Position numbers and translations under genes: made by a program. A stretch of DNA of 64,000 nt from Rhodobacter sp. (GTDB taxonomy: Bacteria > Pseudomonadota > Alphaproteobacteria > Rhodobacterales > Rhodobacteraceae). The stretch is taken from the NCBI GenBank assembly GCA_020637595.1, contig JACKKE010000001.1, positions 458,126 to 522,125 of the forward strand, written 5' to 3'. The stretch's first letter is position 1. Each line of letters starts with the position of its first letter. Below the pieces are notes generated by a model. That model did not search any database. It was not told the origin of the DNA and worked only from the letters and a program-made list of their open reading frames with translations. This document shows, piece by piece, positions 8,613 through 17,214 of this stretch.

Positions 8613-9956
8613 TCAGCCCGCGATGATCGAGGGCTCGCGCCGTGCCAGGCAATCGCTGCGCGGGCAGACCCGGCAGCTGGATCCGACCGGGATCGCCTCG
8701 ACCGATGCCGCGGCGGCAGCCGGCATCGCCGCCGAGGCCGGGGTCAGCAACATGCTGGAGTCCCAGACAAAAGGTGGCTGAAACCGCAACGGGTCACGGG
8801 GTTCGCAGACCGCATGGGCCAGGAACCGCGCCGGCGGGCGGCCGGTCACCTCGATCGGCGCCACCACCGGACGGCCCGGCTGCACCAGCGCCTGATAGAG
8901 CGGCCAGAGCGGGCACGCCCCGCCGAAGCGCGGCAGCGACAGCCCCTCGACCGGGCGGCGGAAAGTCAGCGTGCCGGAACCGTCGCAGACCACCAGACCA
9001 AAGCGCGGCAGCCCCTGCACCGGCGGCAGCGTCGCCAGCCGCCGGAACAGCTGCGCCAGACCGACGCCAAACCGCGCCGCCAGCGGCCCGGGGGCGAACC
9101 CGGCGCTGTCCGCGAACATCGCCCCCAGCGCCGGCACCAGCGTGTCGAGCGGCAGCGCGCGCGCGTCCATCCGCGCGCGCTCCAGCCAGCTTACCGCCAG
9201 CGCCCGCGACGCGGCCGAGGCCAGTTCGGCCTGGCCCTCGGTCAGGGCGGCCCAGTCGGGGTCGGTGTGGGCCTCGACCGCGGCGACATGGAACCCCTGC
9301 CCCTCCAGCCAGCTTTCCAGCTCTTCCTGCGGTGCCGCCAGACCGGTTTCCTCGCCCGAGGTGTCGAGATAGGCGACCAGCGCCTCGGCGGCATTTGCCA
9401 GACGCACGGAATCGGAATGCACATTGGCGTGGAACCGCGCGCGCCACTCGGGCGCGAGGTCGTCGGATTCCGCCAGGATCGCCGCCGTCGACTGCACCGA
9501 GGTCACCGCCGAGACGATCTCGTGCAGCGCCGCCGACAGGTTCGGGTCATGCGCCATGCGGTCCGACAGACGCTCGATGCTGCGTTCCTGTTCCTCGGCG
9601 CGGGCATGCAGATGGGCGACCAGCGCCGCCCAGCCGGGAAAGCGGCCCAGGAATTCCTCGGTGCGGTCGGTTTCGACCTCGGACCCGGCCAGGGCTTCGG
9701 GCGTCAGACGTGCGGCGGCCGCGCGCAGTGCCTCGATCTGCGCATCGCCCGCGCTTTCGTCCAGTGCGTCGGGCGGGATGTTCAGCGCCGCGGCGATCGC
9801 CTCCAGCAATCGCGGCCCGGCGCGCCGGCGATTGTGTTCGATCAGGTTCAGATAGGACGGCGACACGCCGGCCAGCCGGGCCAGGTCGGCCTGGCCGATC
9901 CGCCGCGCGGTGCGCAGCGTGCGGATACGGGTGCCCGAGAGCGCGGAACGGACCAT
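8613..9956 (-). CDS. XRE/ScfR-type transcriptional regulator (short-chain acyl-CoA regulator family)
   Basis: A 447-residue regulator with an N-terminal HTH_3 domain (residues about 8-62; IGQADLARLAGVSPSYLNLIEHNRR). Its C-terminus has the ScfR/DUF2083 look, with GGACPLWPLYQAL, AHAVCEP and a terminal SSCRVCPRSDCLARRE. Relatives such as RamB and the Rhodobacterales acyl-CoA regulators control acetate or propionyl-CoA metabolism. I see no HEXXH in the middle region, where ImmA/IrrE-type relatives carry one. The ATG at 9956 is preceded by a good GGAGG. The gene is divergent from accBC across 232 bp, so it might regulate them, but this is only positional. Confidence 0.82.
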   Translation of the reverse strand: MVRSALSGTRIRTLRTARRIGQADLARLAGVSPSYLNLIEHNRRRAGPRLLEAIAAALNIPPDALDESAGDAQIEALRAAAARLTPEALAGSEVETDRTEEFLGRFPGWAALVAHLHARAEEQERSIERLSDRMAHDPNLSAALHEIVSAVTSVQSTAAILAESDDLAPEWRARFHANVHSDSVRLANAAEALVAYLDTSGEETGLAAPQEELESWLEGQGFHVAAVEAHTDPDWAALTEGQAELASAASRALAVSWLERARMDARALPLDTLVPALGAMFADSAGFAPGPLAARFGVGLAQLFRRLATLPPVQGLPRFGLVVCDGSGTLTFRRPVEGLSLPRFGGACPLWPLYQALVQPGRPVVAPIEVTGRPPARFLAHAVCEPRDPLRFQPPFVWDSSMLLTPASAAMPAAAAASVEAIPVGSSCRVCPRSDCLARREPSIIAG

Positions 9957-10188
9957 CTCTTGCCTCCGGTTCGCAAGTGTTACACCATGCAGAACGTGCC
10001 CGCGCAAGCGGCGCGCGGTCCCGGCACGCCGCCGGACCCTGCCTGTGCGCCGATCACCCTGCCGCGCGTTGCGTTTTCCGACAGGAGCGGAGGGGGCGAA
10101 TGGCACTTTTCACGCCGGGGGGCCTGACGTATAACGCGCCGTCAAATACACGGGGAGCCGGCGGAACGCCCGCCCATCGAGGACGTCC

Positions 10189-10680
10189 ATGAGCAAAGAT
10201 CACACCACGGCCGACGTGGCCTTCATCCAGGCCCTTGCAGAGCTTCTGAATTCGAACGACCTGACCGAGATCTCGGTCAAACGCGAATACGGCGAGAATG
10301 ACACACTGAATGTGAAGGTGTCGAAGCAGGTGCAGGTCGTCGCGGCCCCGATGCCCACGGCTGCCCCGATGGTGATGCCCGCCGCCACCCCGACGGCCGC
10401 CGCCCCTGTGGCGGTTGCCGCCGCCAGCGATGACCCCGCCAGCCATCCGGGCGCCGTCACCTCGCCGATGGTCGGCACCGCCTATCTGGCTGCCGAGCCG
10501 GGTGCCGAACCCTTCGTCACCGTCGGCCAGCAGGTCAGCGCGGGCCAGACCCTGCTGATCATCGAGGCGATGAAGACCATGAACCACATCCCGGCGCCCG
10601 CCACCGGCACCGTCAAGCGCATTCTGGTCGCCGACGGCACGCCCGTCGAATACGGCGCGCCGCTGATGATCATCGAATAA
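10189..10680 (+). CDS. accB: Acetyl-CoA carboxylase biotin carboxyl carrier protein
   Basis: AccB carries biotin between the biotin carboxylase and carboxyltransferase of acetyl-CoA carboxylase, the first step of fatty-acid synthesis. The 163-residue product has an N-terminal helical part, an Ala/Pro-rich flexible linker (about residues 52-85) and the biotinyl domain with Lys129 in the signature EAMKTMN. accC follows 10 bp later, the standard accBC operon. The upstream 230 bp is shared with the divergent ScfR-type regulator. Confidence 0.97.
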   Translation: MSKDHTTADVAFIQALAELLNSNDLTEISVKREYGENDTLNVKVSKQVQVVAAPMPTAAPMVMPAATPTAAAPVAVAAASDDPASHPGAVTSPMVGTAYLAAEPGAEPFVTVGQQVSAGQTLLIIEAMKTMNHIPAPATGTVKRILVADGTPVEYGAPLMIIE

Positions 10681-10690
10681 GGCGGCGGCC

Positions 10691-12037
10691 ATGTTCGACA
10701 AGATCCTCATCGCCAACCGGGGCGAGATCGCCCTTCGGGTGATCCGCGCCTGTCGCGAGATGGGCATCCGCTCGGTCGCGGTGCATTCCACCGCCGATGC
10801 CGACGCGATGCATGTGCGTATGGCCGACGAGGCGATCTGCATCGGCCCCGCCCCTTCGGTCGAAAGCTATCTGAACATGGCGGCGATCGTCTCGGCCTGC
10901 GAGATCACAGGCGCCCAGGCGATCCACCCGGGTTATGGCTTCCTGTCGGAAAACGCGAATTTCGTGCAGATGCTCGAGGATCACGACATCACCTTCATCG
11001 GACCGCGCGCGGAACACATCCGCATGATGGGCGACAAGATCACCGCCAAGGAAACCGCCAAGGCGCTGGGGATTCCGGTGGTGCCGGGCTCTGAAGGCGG
11101 TGTGCCCGACGTGGCGACGGCCAAGAAGGTCGCCGGTGGCATGGGTTATCCGGTGATCATCAAGGCCACCGCCGGCGGCGGCGGGCGCGGCATGAAGGTC
11201 GCCAAGTCCGAGGCCGAGCTGGAAACCGCGTTCCGCACCGCGCGTTCCGAGGCCAAGGCCGCGTTCGGCAACGACGAGGTCTATATCGAGAAATACCTGC
11301 AAAAGCCGCGCCATATCGAGATCCAGGTGTTCGGCGACGGCCGCGGCAACGCGGTCCATCTGGGCGAGCGCGACTGCTCGCTGCAGCGCCGCCACCAGAA
11401 AGTGTTCGAAGAGGCCCCCGGCCCCTGCATCACCCCCGAGCAGCGCGCCGAGATCGGCGCGATCTGCGCCAATGCGGTGGCCAAGATGCAGTATGCCGGC
11501 GCCGGCACCATCGAGTTCCTGTTCGAGGACGGGCAGTTCTTCTTCATCGAGATGAACACCCGCCTGCAGGTCGAGCACCCGGTGACCGAAGGAATCTTTG
11601 GCGTCGATCTGGTGCGCGAGCAGATCATGGTGGCTTCGGGCAATTACCTGTCGTTCCGCCAGGAGGATCTGGAGATCCGCGGCCACGCGATCGAGGTGCG
11701 CCTGAACGCCGAGAAGCTGCCGAACTTCACCCCCAGCCCGGGCAAGGTGAACACCTTCCATGCGCCGGGCGGCCTGGGGGTGCGGATGGATTCGGCGCTC
11801 TATTCCGGCTATCGGATCCCACCCTATTACGACAGCCTGATCGGCAAGCTGATCGTCCACGGCCGCGACCGCCCCGAGGCGCTGGCGCGGTTGAAGCGGG
11901 CGTTGGGCGAGCTGATCATCGACGGGATCGACACCTCGGTGCCGCTGTTCTTCGCCCTGCTGGAGAACGAGGACATCCTGACCGGCAACTACAACATCCA
12001 CTGGCTGGAAAAATTCCTGGCCAACGAACTGGGGTGA
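10691..12037 (+). CDS. accC: Acetyl-CoA carboxylase biotin carboxylase subunit
   Basis: AccC performs ATP-dependent carboxylation of AccB-bound biotin. The 448-residue protein has the usual length. It has the biotin-carboxylase N-domain (FDKILIANRGEIALRVIRA), an ATP-grasp domain with the glycine loop KATAGGGGRGMK (about residues 159-170), the catalytic segment FIEMNTRLQVEHPVTE and the C-terminal domain RGHAIEVRLNAE. Two hairpins (12045-12069 and 12080-12106) follow before aat and may end or attenuate accBC transcription. Confidence 0.97.
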   Translation: MFDKILIANRGEIALRVIRACREMGIRSVAVHSTADADAMHVRMADEAICIGPAPSVESYLNMAAIVSACEITGAQAIHPGYGFLSENANFVQMLEDHDITFIGPRAEHIRMMGDKITAKETAKALGIPVVPGSEGGVPDVATAKKVAGGMGYPVIIKATAGGGGRGMKVAKSEAELETAFRTARSEAKAAFGNDEVYIEKYLQKPRHIEIQVFGDGRGNAVHLGERDCSLQRRHQKVFEEAPGPCITPEQRAEIGAICANAVAKMQYAGAGTIEFLFEDGQFFFIEMNTRLQVEHPVTEGIFGVDLVREQIMVASGNYLSFRQEDLEIRGHAIEVRLNAEKLPNFTPSPGKVNTFHAPGGLGVRMDSALYSGYRIPPYYDSLIGKLIVHGRDRPEALARLKRALGELIIDGIDTSVPLFFALLENEDILTGNYNIHWLEKFLANELG

Positions 12038-12044
12038 CCGGGTG

Positions 12045-12069
12045 TCGAGAGGGCTGCGCGCCCTCTCGA
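12045..12069. terminator. Hairpin downstream of accC (9-bp stem)
   Basis: TCGAGAGGG pairs perfectly with CCCTCTCGA around a 7-nt loop, 7 bp after the accC stop codon. There is no T-run, so it is either a weak terminator or a 3' mRNA-stabilising structure. Confidence 0.45.
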
Positions 12070-12079
12070 GCTCTCCGCG

Positions 12080-12106
12080 CCAAAGGGGGCCGTCTGCCCC
12101 CTTTGG
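12080..12106. terminator. Strong hairpin between accC and aat (11-bp stem)
   Basis: CCAAAGGGGGC and GCCCCCTTTGG form an 11-bp perfect stem with a 5-nt loop. It is immediately followed by a copy of the dispersed repeat element (12111-12137), the same hairpin-plus-element arrangement seen at 40.2, 45.6 and 63.4 kb. Confidence 0.5.
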
Positions 12107-12110
12107 AAAC

Positions 12111-12137
12111 CCCCGAGGATATTTGAGACGCAAAGAT
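12111..12137 (+). repeat. Dispersed intergenic element, copy 1 (before aat)
   Basis: The core ATATTTGAGACGCAAAGAT is preceded by CCCCGAGG and ends 9 bp before the aat start codon. The core is itself an imperfect inverted repeat (ATATTTG / CAAAGAT around AGACG). The same core occurs at 22917, 40221, 40265, 45659 and 45703. Confidence 0.75.
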
Positions 12138-12146
12138 GGGGCGGCA

Positions 12147-12809
12147 ATGCGACTGACGCCCGAGTTGATCGTGCGGGCCTATGCGGGCGGTGTCTTCCCG
12201 ATGGCCGAAAGCGCAGAGAGCGACGAGGTCCACTGGTTCGAGCCGCGCCAGCGCGGGGTCTTGCCCCTCGACGGGTTTCATGTGTCACGCAGTCTGGGGA
12301 AGACCCGGCGGCAAGGCGGATTCACCTTTTCCTGCGACCGCGATTTCGCGGGCGTTCTGGCGGCCTGCGCCGACCGGCCCGCAACCTGGATCAACCCCGA
12401 GATTGCCCGCGTTTTCACCGAGCTGCACGGTCTGGGTCTGGCACATTCCGTCGAGGTCTGGACGTCGGACGGCGCGCTGGCCGGCGGGGTCTACGGGCTG
12501 GCGCTGGGGGGGGCGTTCTTTGCCGAGAGCATGGTCAGCCGGGTCACCGGCGGCTCCAAGATGGCGCTGGCCGAATTGGTGGCGCGGTTGCGGGGCGCCG
12601 GATTCGCACTGCTGGACACCCAGTATCTGACGCCGCATCTGGCCACGCTCGGCGGCATCGAGATATCCCGTGCGGTCTATCGCACCCGCCTCGCCGAGGC
12701 GTTGGAGCGCACCCCCCGCCTGGCCTTTGTGCCGCAAAACCCCGAGGCCGGCGACGGGGCCTTCTGGCAGCCCGCTAAAGGAATCGGTGGATCGGCAGGT
12801 GGCCGATGA
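12147..12809 (+). CDS. aat: Leucyl/phenylalanyl-tRNA--protein transferase
   Basis: Aat adds Leu or Phe from charged tRNA to proteins with N-terminal Arg or Lys, marking them for ClpS-ClpAP degradation (bacterial N-end rule). The 220-residue protein shows the family pattern LTPELIVRAYAGGVFPMAES, then WFEPRQRGVLPL, GGVYGLALGGAFFAESMVS and LLDTQYLTPHLATLGGIEI. The start MRLTPEL fits the family; an in-frame ATG at 12042 would read through two hairpins and the repeat element, so I rejected it. Its 3' end overlaps the convergent phospholipase-D-like gene by 35 bp. Confidence 0.96.
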   Translation: MRLTPELIVRAYAGGVFPMAESAESDEVHWFEPRQRGVLPLDGFHVSRSLGKTRRQGGFTFSCDRDFAGVLAACADRPATWINPEIARVFTELHGLGLAHSVEVWTSDGALAGGVYGLALGGAFFAESMVSRVTGGSKMALAELVARLRGAGFALLDTQYLTPHLATLGGIEISRAVYRTRLAEALERTPRLAFVPQNPEAGDGAFWQPAKGIGGSAGGR

Positions 12810-14301
12810 CAAAGGACACCGCGCGGCGAAGCGCGGTGCTCTCGGGTTCCAGATGCGTTCCGGTTGCCGTGCCGCGGCGCCAGACCGGCAGTTTACCGTC
12901 CAGCCCCACCGCATAGGCCGCATCGGCGGCGCAGGCGCCGTCGAAGATCGCGCGAAGATCGGCCAGCAGGCGCGGGTCATCGAACACCACGCCCAGTTCA
13001 GTGTTCAGAAAGGCCGAGCGCAGATCGAAGTTGAACGAACCGACAAAGCCCCGCGCCCCGTCGATCAGCATCGCCTTGGAATGCAGCATGCGCCGTGGCC
13101 CCTGGCGCGATGCGGTTTCGTGGATCCGCACCCCTTCGGTCAGGAGCCGCGCGCGATACCAGCGATAGGCCCCGTGGACCAGCGGGTTGTCGGCCAGCGC
13201 CAGCCCGTTGGTCACCACCTCGACCCGCGCCCCGCCGCGCGCCAGCTGCACCAGTTCGCGCAGCCCGTCCGAGCCCGGAACGAAATAGGGCGTGAGAATG
13301 CGCAACTCGTGCCGGGTGCCCCGCAGGAGCGGTCGCAGGGCCTGCGGCATCCAGCCCTCGGGCGAGGCCCCCAGTGCCTTTTGCGGCGGGTCGCCCAGGA
13401 ACCCCAGCGACGCCCCCCAGCGCAGCCGGTCGAGGCCGAGGGCGGCACCGGCGGCTTCGGCCTGCGGCAGCGCCAGCGGAACCAGCCGGTCGCGAACCTC
13501 CGGGGTTTTCAGGTAATGCGCGAGCCGCACGCGGAAGCGTTTGAGCCGCGTCGAGCGGCCGGGCCAGAGGGTGCGGATCGGCAGTGCCAGGCCGGAGTTC
13601 CAGAAGGTGTCGAACAGCGCCTCGGCCTGGCGGATCACCGGCCCGGCCAGCAGGATGTCGAGGTCGTCGTAATTGTGGCCGCCGTCGTCCAGGAGGCCGA
13701 AATAGGCGTCACCGATATTGCGCCCGCCCGTCATCGCCAGCCGCCCGTCGGTGATCCACAGCTTGCCATGCATCCGCCGGTTATAGGGCAGCAGGTTGAA
13801 CAGCAGTTCCAGCCCGCGCCGAAACCCGCGGTCGCGGTTGCGGATCGGGTTGAACAGGCGCACCTCGATCCGCGGATGGCGATCGAGCGAGCGATAGACC
13901 GGGTCGTGGTTCAGGACATTGACGTCGTCGAGGAGCATCCGCACGCGCACCCCGCGATCGGCCGCGTCGAGCACCGCCTGAGCCAGCAGACGGCCGGACA
14001 GGTCGTCGTCCCAGATGTAATAGAGCAGATCCAGGCTGCGCCCGGCCAGTTGCGCCATCGCCAGACGGATCCGCAGCGCCTCGGCGGCCTCGGGGACCAG
14101 CGCCGCGCCATCGCGCGCCGGGTTGTCGGCCTCGACCGGGATCAGCAGAGCGTCGAGCGCACAGCCCTCGCCCGGCGGGATCACCGTCGCTGGGGGACCG
14201 GATTTGCGCTTGGCAAAGCGGCCCGCCGACCACAGCGAGACCACCGCCCCCAGCACCAGCACGGCCAGTGCGGCGAGCCCCCAGACCCACCATCCGTTCA
14301 T
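12775..14301 (-). CDS. Phospholipase D-like / cardiolipin-synthase-like protein
   Basis: A 508-residue protein with one N-terminal membrane anchor (WWVWGLAALAVLVLGAVVSL) and two HKD half-sites: HGKLWITDGRLAMTGGRN (about residues 188-205) and HSKAMLIDGARGFVGSFNFD (about 410-430). Two HKD motifs make one active site for phosphatidyl transfer or phosphodiester cleavage; the nearest familiar families are ClsC/YmdC-like synthases and PLD-like hydrolases. Its ATG overlaps the stop of the upstream endonuclease/phosphatase gene (ATGA), so the two are translationally coupled. The substrate is not determined by the sequence. Confidence 0.9.
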   Translation of the reverse strand: MNGWWVWGLAALAVLVLGAVVSLWSAGRFAKRKSGPPATVIPPGEGCALDALLIPVEADNPARDGAALVPEAAEALRIRLAMAQLAGRSLDLLYYIWDDDLSGRLLAQAVLDAADRGVRVRMLLDDVNVLNHDPVYRSLDRHPRIEVRLFNPIRNRDRGFRRGLELLFNLLPYNRRMHGKLWITDGRLAMTGGRNIGDAYFGLLDDGGHNYDDLDILLAGPVIRQAEALFDTFWNSGLALPIRTLWPGRSTRLKRFRVRLAHYLKTPEVRDRLVPLALPQAEAAGAALGLDRLRWGASLGFLGDPPQKALGASPEGWMPQALRPLLRGTRHELRILTPYFVPGSDGLRELVQLARGGARVEVVTNGLALADNPLVHGAYRWYRARLLTEGVRIHETASRQGPRRMLHSKAMLIDGARGFVGSFNFDLRSAFLNTELGVVFDDPRLLADLRAIFDGACAADAAYAVGLDGKLPVWRRGTATGTHLEPESTALRRAVSFVIGHLPIHRFL

Positions 14302-15017
14302 GGGGCGAGCCTGAGCCGGGCGCGGATCGGCAGGTGGTCCGAGGCGAGTCGCGCCAGCGGGCTGTCATGCGGCGACAGCTCGGAAATCTCGGCGCGGGTG
14401 CAGCCGATGATGCGGTCGAGTGGCAGCATCGGCCGGCCGGCGGGGAAACTGGCTACCGTCTGGGCGCTGGTGACCGCCCGCAACCCGGTCTTGAGCGGCA
14501 TCAGCGAACAGCCCGGCCCCTGCCGCCATTCGTTCAGGTCGCCCATCATCAATGTCGGTCGGTCCGGGGCGATTTCCTCGGCCAGGCGGTGGGCCTGGGA
14601 CAGGCGCGACCCTTTCAGCAACCCCAGATGCGCGGCGATCACCCGCAGCGGCTGGCCGGCAAAGCGCAGATCGGCAACGATCGCGCCGCGCGGCTCGAAC
14701 CCGGGCAGGTCGATGACCCGCGCGTCCTCCAGCTCGGCATTGCGGAACACCAGCAGATTGCCGTGCCAGCCATGCGCCAGATCGCTGAGCCGATCGCTGA
14801 GCGGCACCGGCTGCAGCCCTGTGGCCTCGCGCAGCGCATCAAGATCCAGCACACCGCGGCGATCGCCAAAGCGGCGGTCAACCTCTTGCAGCGCCATCAG
14901 ATCCGCGCCGATCTCGCGGATCACCGCGATCGTGCGATGGGGATCGCGGCGGCGGTCGGCGCCGACGGCCTTGTGCACGTTGTAGGATCCGACAGTCAGT
15001 AGGGGACGATGCGGCAT
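14298..15017 (-). CDS. Endonuclease/exonuclease/phosphatase-fold hydrolase
   Basis: A 239-residue EEP-superfamily protein with no signal peptide. Family motifs are SYNVHKAVG near the N-terminus, the metal-binding Glu in ALQEVD, the Asp/Asn pair in MMGDLNEW and the catalytic SDHLPI near the C-terminus. Members cleave phosphodiesters in nucleic acids or lipids. Coupling (ATGA) to a PLD-like gene hints at membrane phospholipid turnover; small EEP proteins next to cardiolipin-synthase-like genes are common. The exact substrate is unknown. Confidence 0.9.
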   Translation of the reverse strand: MPHRPLLTVGSYNVHKAVGADRRRDPHRTIAVIREIGADLMALQEVDRRFGDRRGVLDLDALREATGLQPVPLSDRLSDLAHGWHGNLLVFRNAELEDARVIDLPGFEPRGAIVADLRFAGQPLRVIAAHLGLLKGSRLSQAHRLAEEIAPDRPTLMMGDLNEWRQGPGCSLMPLKTGLRAVTSAQTVASFPAGRPMLPLDRIIGCTRAEISELSPHDSPLARLASDHLPIRARLRLAP

Positions 15018-15083
15018 CGGGTATTCCGGGCTGGTCCTGCCCCACTATGGAACGATGCGCAGGCCATCGCAATGGCGCGCGGA

Positions 15084-16874
15084 TCAGGGCCCCGCCGCCA
15101 GCTGGGCGCGGGCGAACCGCGCCGCCCGCCCGAGGACGCTTTCGGGACGGGCATAGAACACCAGCTGGCCCTGCTCGGGATCCTCGACCAGCGAGAAACG
15201 CGCGCTCTGGGCGGCAAAGGCGCGGACGCTGTCGGGGGTAATCACCGAATCCCGGCTGCCGTGGATCAGCAACACCGGGCAGCTGCTTTGCGCCACCAGC
15301 GCCGACCAATCGCGGGTGACGTGCCAGGCATCGGTGCGAAACGCCTGCAACCCCTGCGCCACGGTAAAGCGATAGCCGTCGATGATCGCCGCGCCGACAT
15401 CGCGGTCCTCGATCATCGCCCGGTCCGGGCTGCCCGGGGTATAAAGCGAGGTCATAAACCGATCGGCATCGGCACTGTCGATCTGGGCGATGCCCGCGCG
15501 CAGGATCGCCGGCAGAAAGGCCGGGGCAAAGCGTGCGGTATAAGCCACGGCCCGCTGGCGCGCGGTCATCGCCGCGAATTGCTCGACCGAGCGCACCGGA
15601 ACGCAACCGGCGACATTGACGATCCCCAGCGCCCGGCTGCCCATCCGCGCCGCTGCGGCATAGGCATAGACCGCGCCAGCCATATGCCCCATCAGCAGCG
15701 CGCGCTCGATCCCCAGCGCCTTGAGCACGCCGCAGACATCCCGCGCCACCTGTTCGGGCGCCTCGCGGATGCGCGGATCGGCCGGGGCCGGGCCGAAATT
15801 CGGCCGCACCGGCGCAATCAACCGGATTCCCGTCGCCGCCAGCCCCGGCCCCAGCCGCCGCGTCACCCCCAGCCCTTCGAGCATGCCGTGCAGGAAGATC
15901 ACCGGCAGACCGTCCTCGGGGCCGAACAGATGCACCGGCATCACCCGGCCATCCCCCAGATCGACACGGGTTTCCAGCGGGGATTGCTGCCCGGCGTCGC
16001 TTTGGCCCTCGTTTCCAGGCCCGTGCAGCACCAGCACCGCGACCAGCCGCATCAATTCCATCTGGCTGCCGGTGCGGGTTTTGGCAAAGACCGACTTCAA
16101 CTGCGCCTTGAGCGTGTTCATCGACCGGCCGCTGCGCCCGGCGATGGTCTGCAGATCCCCGCCCAGGGTCAGCTCGCGCACCAGATCGGTCTCGCGCGGG
16201 GTCAGCCGAAAGGACTCGGCCAGGATTGCCGGCAGCGCCGGTCCCCAGCCGATCGCCAGCGCCCGCATATCCGCAACGAAGCCGTCGCCAGACGGGTCGC
16301 GCGCCGTCGTTACCGACACCAGCCCCCCGCCGGGCAGGTTGCCGTCCGGCCCCTGCGCGCCCTCGGCCAGTGACAGCACGACGAATCGCCCCGAAGCCGG
16401 TGCGCGCTCGAAGGCTGCCAGAAACCCGTCGAGCCGCAGCGCGCTGTCCGGGTCGAGCGCCTCGCGGATCGAGCACCACGAGGGCGTGGCGCCGAAATAG
16501 TCCAACGCCTGCGCCGCCAGAACCTGCACCGACCCGCCGCGCCTGAGCCGCAGCAGCACTGGCGTCGAACCGGTCGTGTCGCCATCCTCGGCCTCGCCGC
16601 GGCCCATCCGTTCGAAAAGCGCCATCGCGCGCCGGAAATGCACCTCGATCAGCGGATCGTCGAGGGTCACCGCAGCCTGTCCCTCGGTCACCCGGGGTTC
16701 GCCGAGCTGGCGGGCGGCACGGTCGACATAGGCCGACCAGTCCTCCATGAAATCGTCAAAGGATTCCGGCCTGAGCACGACATCATAGATGCTGCCGATC
16801 AGGCGGGCGCGATCCGCGTCCAGCCCCTGCGCCGCCGAACCGACGCGCGCCTGTTCCCCCTGATCGTCCATCAC
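15084..16874 (-). CDS. LuxR-type HTH fused to a degenerate alpha/beta-hydrolase domain
   Basis: A 596-residue fusion. Residues 1-220 are an unassigned N-terminal region. Residues about 223-270 are a LuxR-type HTH (LTPRETDLVRELTLGGDLQ ... MNTLKAQLKSVFAKT). Residues about 300-596 are an alpha/beta-hydrolase fold (VIFLHGMLEGLG, LLIHGSRDSVITPD). The nucleophile elbow reads GHMAG, with Met398 where Ser is expected, and the usual catalytic His near the C-terminus appears as Gln570 in EQGQLVFY; the acid Asp (SRDSV) is kept. The hydrolase half therefore looks catalytically dead, and I infer a ligand sensor for the HTH. An imperfect palindrome (ACCCA-TT-TGGGT, 16960-16971) lies about 90 bp upstream as a possible operator. 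Confidence 0.85.
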   Translation of the reverse strand: MMDDQGEQARVGSAAQGLDADRARLIGSIYDVVLRPESFDDFMEDWSAYVDRAARQLGEPRVTEGQAAVTLDDPLIEVHFRRAMALFERMGRGEAEDGDTTGSTPVLLRLRRGGSVQVLAAQALDYFGATPSWCSIREALDPDSALRLDGFLAAFERAPASGRFVVLSLAEGAQGPDGNLPGGGLVSVTTARDPSGDGFVADMRALAIGWGPALPAILAESFRLTPRETDLVRELTLGGDLQTIAGRSGRSMNTLKAQLKSVFAKTRTGSQMELMRLVAVLVLHGPGNEGQSDAGQQSPLETRVDLGDGRVMPVHLFGPEDGLPVIFLHGMLEGLGVTRRLGPGLAATGIRLIAPVRPNFGPAPADPRIREAPEQVARDVCGVLKALGIERALLMGHMAGAVYAYAAAARMGSRALGIVNVAGCVPVRSVEQFAAMTARQRAVAYTARFAPAFLPAILRAGIAQIDSADADRFMTSLYTPGSPDRAMIEDRDVGAAIIDGYRFTVAQGLQAFRTDAWHVTRDWSALVAQSSCPVLLIHGSRDSVITPDSVRAFAAQSARFSLVEDPEQGQLVFYARPESVLGRAARFARAQLAAGP

Positions 16875-17214
16875 CTCGGACCCCCCGCCACGCGTTCCCG
16901 ACTCTGAAAGGACTACAAACGAAATTGCCGGAAATCTGCACGCATGGCGAGTAAATTTAACCCATTTGGGTGATGAGGCCAGGCCCGAATCCGCCGATAA
17001 CCGGGCGGATAGATCGTGAAACCTTTCCAGAAATGGTTTTTCGGCGGGCCGCGCGACAGTTGGTTGCGAGCCGTCAACGCACGGATGCGCGTCCGGAGAC
17101 GTTGGGGGTCAGTTGATCGCAGACCTTGTGCTGACGTTTGTGGCCCGCCGAACCGATCTTCCCCCCGCTCCGAGCCGCGATTATCGTCAGCCCGACACCA
17201 GACAGAGGGCCCCG
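16875..17214. promoter_or_regulatory. Divergent intergenic region with palindrome ACCCA-TT-TGGGT
   Basis: This 340-bp gap separates the LuxR/hydrolase fusion from the GGT-family gene, which are divergently transcribed, so it should hold both promoters. A short inverted repeat ACCCA-TT-TGGGT at 16960-16971, in an AT-richer stretch (GTAAATTTAA), is the best operator candidate. I see no convincing gene or RNA in it. Confidence 0.4.
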
